From contig CAYUUW010000050.1 of assembly GCA_964448005.1 (NCBI GenBank), positions 1 to 9,175 on the forward strand: DNA of 9,175 nucleotides, read 5' to 3'. The notes beneath the pieces are model-generated. The model searched no databases. It saw nothing but the letters and a program-made list of their open reading frames with translations, and was not told the origin of the DNA. Position 1 is the first letter of the stretch. Every line of letters begins with the position of its first letter. Made by a program: the position numbers and the translations under genes. This document shows positions 6,083-9,175 of this stretch, piece after piece. The stretch is from CAYUUW01 sp964448005 (lineage in GTDB: Bacteria; Patescibacteriota; Gracilibacteria; UM-FILTER-43-11).

Positions 6083-6562
6083 ATGGAAATCTTTTCCCCT
6101 TCTTCTCAGCCTTCTCGCCGCTTGGGTCAATTTGGTGGCCTCAGAAAGAGTCTAGAAAGGCATCGATCTCATGGGGTGCCTGCGCCAGTGAGCGAGGTGA
6201 GCTCAGAAGTTTTGGATGTGGTTGCCCCTGAAGATTCGACGCCTGAGGGGTTGGGCAATCTTCTTTATGGCTATGTTTTGAAAGTGGCAGAGCGTGATAG
6301 GCTTTTCGTGGAAGGATTATTGGCCCAATATGATGCTGATAGGGAAAGTCTTCTTCATGTAAGAACGATGTTAAGCAATACTTTGGCTAGAGACTCCAAA
6401 GGGAAAACGCGAAGCCATGATTTCCGTACAAAATGGTTGGAAGACGACGTTTTGAGGGTAGCTTTGGGAAAACTGTCAACCGAACAAGAAAAAGGGTCTG
6501 TTCCGGGCGAACTCCACTTTTTACCGCCAAACGAAGATGACAAGCCGATTAGTCTGACTTAA
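6083..6562 (+). CDS. Small protein of unknown function, paralogue B of a tandem pair
   Basis: A 159-residue protein, 42 nt after paralogue A and on the same strand. The N-terminal 35 residues are Ser/Arg-rich and probably disordered, like those of A (both begin near an F-S/T-P motif). The conserved core is at about 40-132: VLDVVAPED (43-51), LLAQYDAD (79-86), RTMLSNTLARDSKGKTRSH (94-112), KWLEDDVLRVAL (117-128). It then has a C-terminal tail of some 25 residues, acidic and proline-containing, that A lacks. No signal peptide, membrane span or known catalytic motif is visible. The stop codon overlaps that of the converging minus-strand gene (both within TTAA, 6559-6562). The pair probably arose by tandem duplication and has since diverged. 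Function unknown. Confidence 0.78.
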   Translation: MEIFSPSSQPSRRLGQFGGLRKSLERHRSHGVPAPVSEVSSEVLDVVAPEDSTPEGLGNLLYGYVLKVAERDRLFVEGLLAQYDADRESLLHVRTMLSNTLARDSKGKTRSHDFRTKWLEDDVLRVALGKLSTEQEKGSVPGELHFLPPNEDDKPISLT

Positions 6563-7113
6563 GCTCTTTTCCCGAAGAACTCCCTTTTCACAAACAGGAT
6601 GCCTAGCCACAGCACTCCAGAAGCCAGCAGGACGGCGATGGCCCCCAGGGCATAGCTCTTGCTCACATCCGCCACCTCGTAGTCGCTGTTGCTCAGCACA
6701 AAGCGGGTCTGGCTCAGGGCATTGTAGGCGTCTATCTCGGACTGGAAGAAGGCTCTCACCCCTTCCAGCTGCTCCTGGCGGAGCGGCTCGCGGCTTCCTA
6801 CGGTGAAGATGATGTTTTGCCTTTCCTGAAGGTAGGCTCCCACCACAGCGTCTTCGGGCAGGCTCGCCGCCGCCTTGGCCCGGCCGTTGAAGCTGGGGAA
6901 TTTGGTCCAGCCGATGAGCGTGTAGCCGAAATAGTGCGCCGCCTCATTCAGCTTGTGCAGGTCCTCGCTTTCGTGCATCACGCCCGTGGTGGCAAAAATC
7001 CTCCCTTCGTAGCGCGGCGCAGTGAAGCGGCCGCTGAGAGCCAGGAAGGCTGCTTGCCCCCCGGCCACCAGGGCCAGCAGGAGCCAAAGGGCAAAGGATG
7101 TTTTCTTGCTCAT
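6559..7113 (-). CDS. Small membrane protein with two transmembrane segments, unknown function
   Basis: A 184-residue protein with a hydrophobic span near each end (about 6-27 and 154-176) and about 125 residues between them, most likely outside the cytoplasm. Basic residues at both ends (MSKK at the start, VKREFFGKR at the end) favour both termini inside. The central domain contains FATTGVMHESEDLHKLNEAA (40-59) and YFGYTLIGWTKFPSFNGRA (61-79). The two-span topology recalls Wzz-type chain-length regulators, but I see no Wzz proline-rich signature and do not assign it. It starts 23 nt after the TPR gene on the same strand and is likely cotranscribed, so the two may act together at the envelope. 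The start ATG follows CCACTCTGACC, with no Shine-Dalgarno. Confidence 0.75.
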   Translation of the reverse strand: MSKKTSFALWLLLALVAGGQAAFLALSGRFTAPRYEGRIFATTGVMHESEDLHKLNEAAHYFGYTLIGWTKFPSFNGRAKAAASLPEDAVVGAYLQERQNIIFTVGSREPLRQEQLEGVRAFFQSEIDAYNALSQTRFVLSNSDYEVADVSKSYALGAIAVLLASGVLWLGILFVKREFFGKRA

Positions 7114-7136
7114 GGTCAGAGTGGATTAGGGGTCGA

Positions 7137-8639
7137 TCAGGATTCTCCGGATTCAGCTTCTTCCATCAGGGCATTGTAGGCTCGGGCCGCCTTGTTCCCC
7201 ATGGGGCCGCTCTGGTCCATTTGGTAGGCTTTTTTGTACGCGTCCAGGGCCAAATCATTCTTCTGCTGCGCCTGGTACAGCAGGCCCAGGTTGTACTGGG
7301 CGGCCGTCAGGCTTGGATCCAAGGAAAGGGACTTCTTCAAATTGCCCTCAGCCTGCGGATAGTTCTTCATCCCGATCTGGCTCCAGCCCAGCAGATTGTA
7401 CGAAAGGGCTTCCTGGGGAAAGCTCGCCACCGCCAGCTCGGCCAAGCCCAAGGCTTTTTGCGGCTGTCCCAAAAAATCAAGGTAGATCCAAACCGGACGG
7501 ATGAAGGTCTCCAGATCCTGTCCGCTGAGCTCAATCACTCTTTCGTAGGCCGCCACCGATTCTTGGTACTGCTTGGCCTCAAAATACAGGTCCGCTAGGT
7601 TCTGGCGCACCACCAGCTCCGGCTCGAAGCGGTTTTCCGCCGCCATGGAAAGGGAGCGGATGGCCTCAGCCGTATTGCCCAGCTCCTTTTGGGTCAGGCC
7701 CAAAAAATACTGCGTAGGAGCCCATTCCGAATCGAGCGAATAAGCCTTTTGGAAGGCTTCCAAGGCGGAGGGTGATTGATCCAGATTGAGCTGGGCAAAG
7801 CCCAAAAGGATCCAGGAATCCCTCAGGTCTGGCTCGGCCTGGAGCAAGGCTTTCATGGAATGGAGGGTCAGCTCGTAGTCCTTGTTCTGGTTGTAGGCTT
7901 TGGCCAGCAGCGAAAGTCGGTAGGATTCCTTGGCGGATTGGGCGAACTCATATTCCTGGTAGGCTTCCAGCACCCGATTGGCCTTCCCGATCAGCTCCGC
8001 CTCCTGAGTCTGGGCCTTAGCCTGCTCCAGAAGCTTTTTGGCTTCCTCATGCTCCCCCCTCAGCGAAGCCAGCATCCCTTTGTAGTAGGTGGCCTGTGCC
8101 TGGGGCGGATCGGAAGGCAGCTGAGCCAAAAGGGTTTGGGCTCCGTCAAAATCGCTGAGCCGCAGGTGGGCCAGGGCCTGAAGGAATCGTCCTTCGGCAT
8201 GCTCTGGCGAAAGGGCCAAAAGGCTGTTCGCGCTCGCCAGGGCCTTTTCGTGGTTTCCCAGCTCCATGTCGGTCTTCAGGAGCTTCAGGTAAGGATCGGG
8301 ATTCTGGGGGTCCAGGCGGGAGGCCTGGGCGTATTCGCTGCCTGCGAAAGCGAAAAAGCCCTTCGTGAAAAAGTAATCGCCCTTCTCCATGCGCTGCCCG
8401 TAGTTCAGCTCGCCTTCCTGGGCGGCGAGGCTTGCTTCTATTGAGCTTTCCTCTTGTCCGGCCGGTCTCACCGGGAGCCGGGGGTACACCCGCGGAGAAG
8501 CCGCCCGCCCGGGCCAAAGGGAATTGAGGAAGCCCAGGCCCAGGGAGGAATAGTCCCCGTCGTGGCGCAGCCCGTAGGCGCCGCCCGCTGCCAAAACGGC
8601 CAAAAGGATTCCGAAGAATGCAAAGGAAAAGCGTCGCAT
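7137..8639 (-). CDS. Exported or membrane-anchored tetratricopeptide-repeat protein
   Basis: A 500-residue protein. Residues 1-23 (MRRF followed by a hydrophobic stretch) form a signal peptide or N-terminal anchor. About 25-80 is a linker with Pro/Arg/Glu-rich parts. From about 82 to 478 the protein is built of roughly ten or eleven 34-residue TPR units. Clear examples are FFAFAGSEYAQASRLDPQNP (95-114), SPSALEAFQKAYSLDSEWAP (289-308), KQYQESVAAYERVIELSG (356-373), KNYPQAEGNLKKSLSLDPSL (425-444) and KNDLALDAYKKAYQMDQSG (460-478). TPR arrays mediate protein-protein contacts; here the array would lie on the outer face of the membrane. No catalytic domain is attached, so the partner is unknown. 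The neighbouring two-TM gene downstream is the obvious candidate. The ATG at 8639 is preceded by a C-rich tract (ACCCCACCCC), not a Shine-Dalgarno. Confidence 0.88.
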   Translation of the reverse strand: MRRFSFAFFGILLAVLAAGGAYGLRHDGDYSSLGLGFLNSLWPGRAASPRVYPRLPVRPAGQEESSIEASLAAQEGELNYGQRMEKGDYFFTKGFFAFAGSEYAQASRLDPQNPDPYLKLLKTDMELGNHEKALASANSLLALSPEHAEGRFLQALAHLRLSDFDGAQTLLAQLPSDPPQAQATYYKGMLASLRGEHEEAKKLLEQAKAQTQEAELIGKANRVLEAYQEYEFAQSAKESYRLSLLAKAYNQNKDYELTLHSMKALLQAEPDLRDSWILLGFAQLNLDQSPSALEAFQKAYSLDSEWAPTQYFLGLTQKELGNTAEAIRSLSMAAENRFEPELVVRQNLADLYFEAKQYQESVAAYERVIELSGQDLETFIRPVWIYLDFLGQPQKALGLAELAVASFPQEALSYNLLGWSQIGMKNYPQAEGNLKKSLSLDPSLTAAQYNLGLLYQAQQKNDLALDAYKKAYQMDQSGPMGNKAARAYNALMEEAESGES

Positions 8640-8663
8640 GGGGTGGGGTAAAAGCTCAGGGGG

Positions 8664-8692
8664 AGTTTAGCAAATGGCGGGATGATTGGGAA
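8664..8692 (-). promoter_or_regulatory. Possible extended -10 promoter for the TPR gene pair
   Basis: On the minus strand TGCTAAACT (the -10 hexamer is 8669-8664) has the same TGC extension as the secE promoter. TTCCCA (8692-8687) lies 17 bp upstream and matches TTGACA at 4 of 6 positions. The -35 falls inside the 9-bp repeat array. Both hexamers are imperfect, so this is tentative. Confidence 0.35.
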
Positions 8693-8738
8693 TGTTGGGA
8701 TTATGGGGAAATTGGGGAGTATTGGGATTATGAAGAGT
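8676..8738 (+). repeat. Array of degenerate 9-bp repeats, about 7 units (consensus ATTGGGATT)
   Basis: In register on the + strand: GGCGGGATG, ATTGGGAAT, GTTGGGATT, ATGGGGAAA, TTGGGGAGT, ATTGGGATT and ATGAAGAGT. It is the same unit as at 1905-1931 and, in reverse complement, 2041-2085. Read in the direction of the TPR gene the units are AATCCCAAT, as they are for secE. The array lies 36 bases upstream of the TPR start codon. Confidence 0.7.
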
Positions 8739-8762
8739 TTTGAAAGCAAAACAAAAACCGAT

Positions 8763-8853
8763 CGTCGCCCCGAGCGTAGCCGAGGGGCCTAAAGATACAA
8801 AGAGGAAGTTAAGTTTAAGGCCCCTCGATTCGCTCCGCTTGCTCGGGGCGACG
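8763..8853. repeat. GC-rich inverted repeat between ruvC and the TPR gene
   Basis: Left arm 8763-8790 begins CGTCGCCCCGAG and ends CCGAGGGGCCT. Right arm 8818-8853 is its reverse complement at both ends (AGGCCCCTCG, CTCGGGGCGACG), with a short unpaired middle where the left arm has CGTAG and the right arm a longer GCTCCGC-type insert. The intervening loop of 27 nt is AT-rich. It lies 42 bases past the ruvC stop in ruvC's direction, so it could end ruvC transcription, though no clear U-tract follows. The GAGCG-AGC-GAG grammar is typical of dispersed palindromic repeats in many metagenome-derived genomes (my recollection). Confidence 0.75.
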
Positions 8854-8895
8854 AAGGTGAGGGTAATCATTAAAAATCCCCAACCACTGACATTC

Positions 8896-9175
8896 CTACT
8901 TTCTCATTTTCTTCCAGGCTTCCGCTGTGCATAGCGCAATGGCCAGGGCGTCGGCGGCGTCGTGGGGCTTGGGCAGGGAGGGCAGCGAAAGCAGGCGCTG
9001 GACCATGGTCTGCACCTGAAGCTTGTCTGCTCCGCCGTAGCCGCAAACGCCGGCCTTCACCTCTTTGGGCTTGAAGCTGAAGAGGGGGATGCCTTGAGCG
9101 TGCAGGCTCTGCAGAATCACTCCTCGGGCATGGGCTACTTTGATGCCGTTGGTGACGTTCTTCACGAAAAAAAGC
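8896..9175 (-). CDS. ruvC: Crossover junction endodeoxyribonuclease RuvC, 5' part missing
   Basis: The frame is open through the right edge; the codons before the in-frame GTG at 9165 read LFF, giving LFFVKNV, the conserved RuvC stretch (E. coli VFMAKNA). What follows matches the C-terminal half of the family: AHARGVIL (11-18 from that GTG), FKPKEVKAGVCGYGGADKLQ (31-50) and HDAADALAIA (68-77), which carries two metal-binding Asp residues (69 and 72). RuvC is a dimeric Holliday-junction resolvase working with RuvAB. The N-terminal catalytic Asp and Glu lie outside the window. The protein ends a dozen residues after the DAADALAIA motif, as is common. The 9165 GTG is not the true start. Confidence 0.93.
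   Translation of the reverse strand, partial: LFFVKNVTNGIKVAHARGVILQSLHAQGIPLFSFKPKEVKAGVCGYGGADKLQVQTMVQRLLSLPSLPKPHDAADALAIALCTAEAWKKMRK

Noticed and set aside
7776..8444. 222-codon plus-strand ORF opposite the TPR gene
   Set aside because: Antisense shadow of the TPR repeats; Gly/Leu/Gln-rich with no motif.
8740..8934. 64-codon ORF between ruvC and the TPR gene
   Set aside because: It consists mainly of the translated inverted repeat and overlaps the ruvC 3' end on the opposite strand.

Overview
The window most likely comes from a Candidate Phyla Radiation (Patescibacteria) genome, perhaps a Peregrinibacteria-like lineage assembled from a metagenome. This is inference. The supporting points are the PBP transpeptidase style (a long insertion before the active-site Ser, which I recall from Gracilibacteria/Peregrinibacteria proteins), compact single-domain housekeeping proteins, several palindromic intergenic repeats, and a 10-N scaffold gap. 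UGA behaves as an ordinary stop: dut and the first small paralogue end in TGA, and no conserved gene has an in-frame UGA. This argues against the UGA=Gly code of Gracilibacteria/Absconditabacteria. GC is fairly high in the housekeeping genes and visibly lower from about 5310 to 6560.

Layout, left to right. Bases 1-1904 (+) hold the 3' part of a class B penicillin-binding protein gene, cut by the window edge. Bases 1905-2153 hold a compound palindromic repeat flanked by degenerate 9-bp tandem repeats, then a convincing extended -10 promoter. Bases 2154-4853 (+) carry the transcription/translation cluster secE, nusG, an unknown exported protein, a scaffold gap, rplK and rplA, with another AT-rich palindrome between rplK and rplA. 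A dUTPase gene (4882-5310) follows where rplJ-rplL would usually stand. Bases 5311-5578 are AT-rich and non-coding. Bases 5579-6562 (+) hold two tandem paralogous small genes of unknown function.

The right part is on the minus strand. A ruvC fragment (8896-9175, 5' end outside the window) is followed by a strong GC-rich inverted repeat, a second array of the same 9-bp repeat, and an apparent two-gene unit: an exported TPR protein (8639-7137), then a small two-TM membrane protein (7113-6559). The latter converges on the second small paralogue, and the two stop codons overlap.

Functionally the window is mostly housekeeping: septal/lateral wall cross-linking (PBP), protein export (SecE), transcription elongation (NusG), 50S stalk-base and L1-stalk proteins (L11, L1), nucleotide hygiene (Dut) and Holliday-junction resolution (RuvC). 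The parts that deserve attention are the paralogous gene pair at 5579-6562, the recurring 9-bp repeat arrays placed in the same orientation just upstream of the secE and TPR promoters, and the lack of Shine-Dalgarno sequences. Nine of the ten complete or start-visible genes instead have a pyrimidine-rich tract directly before the start codon.
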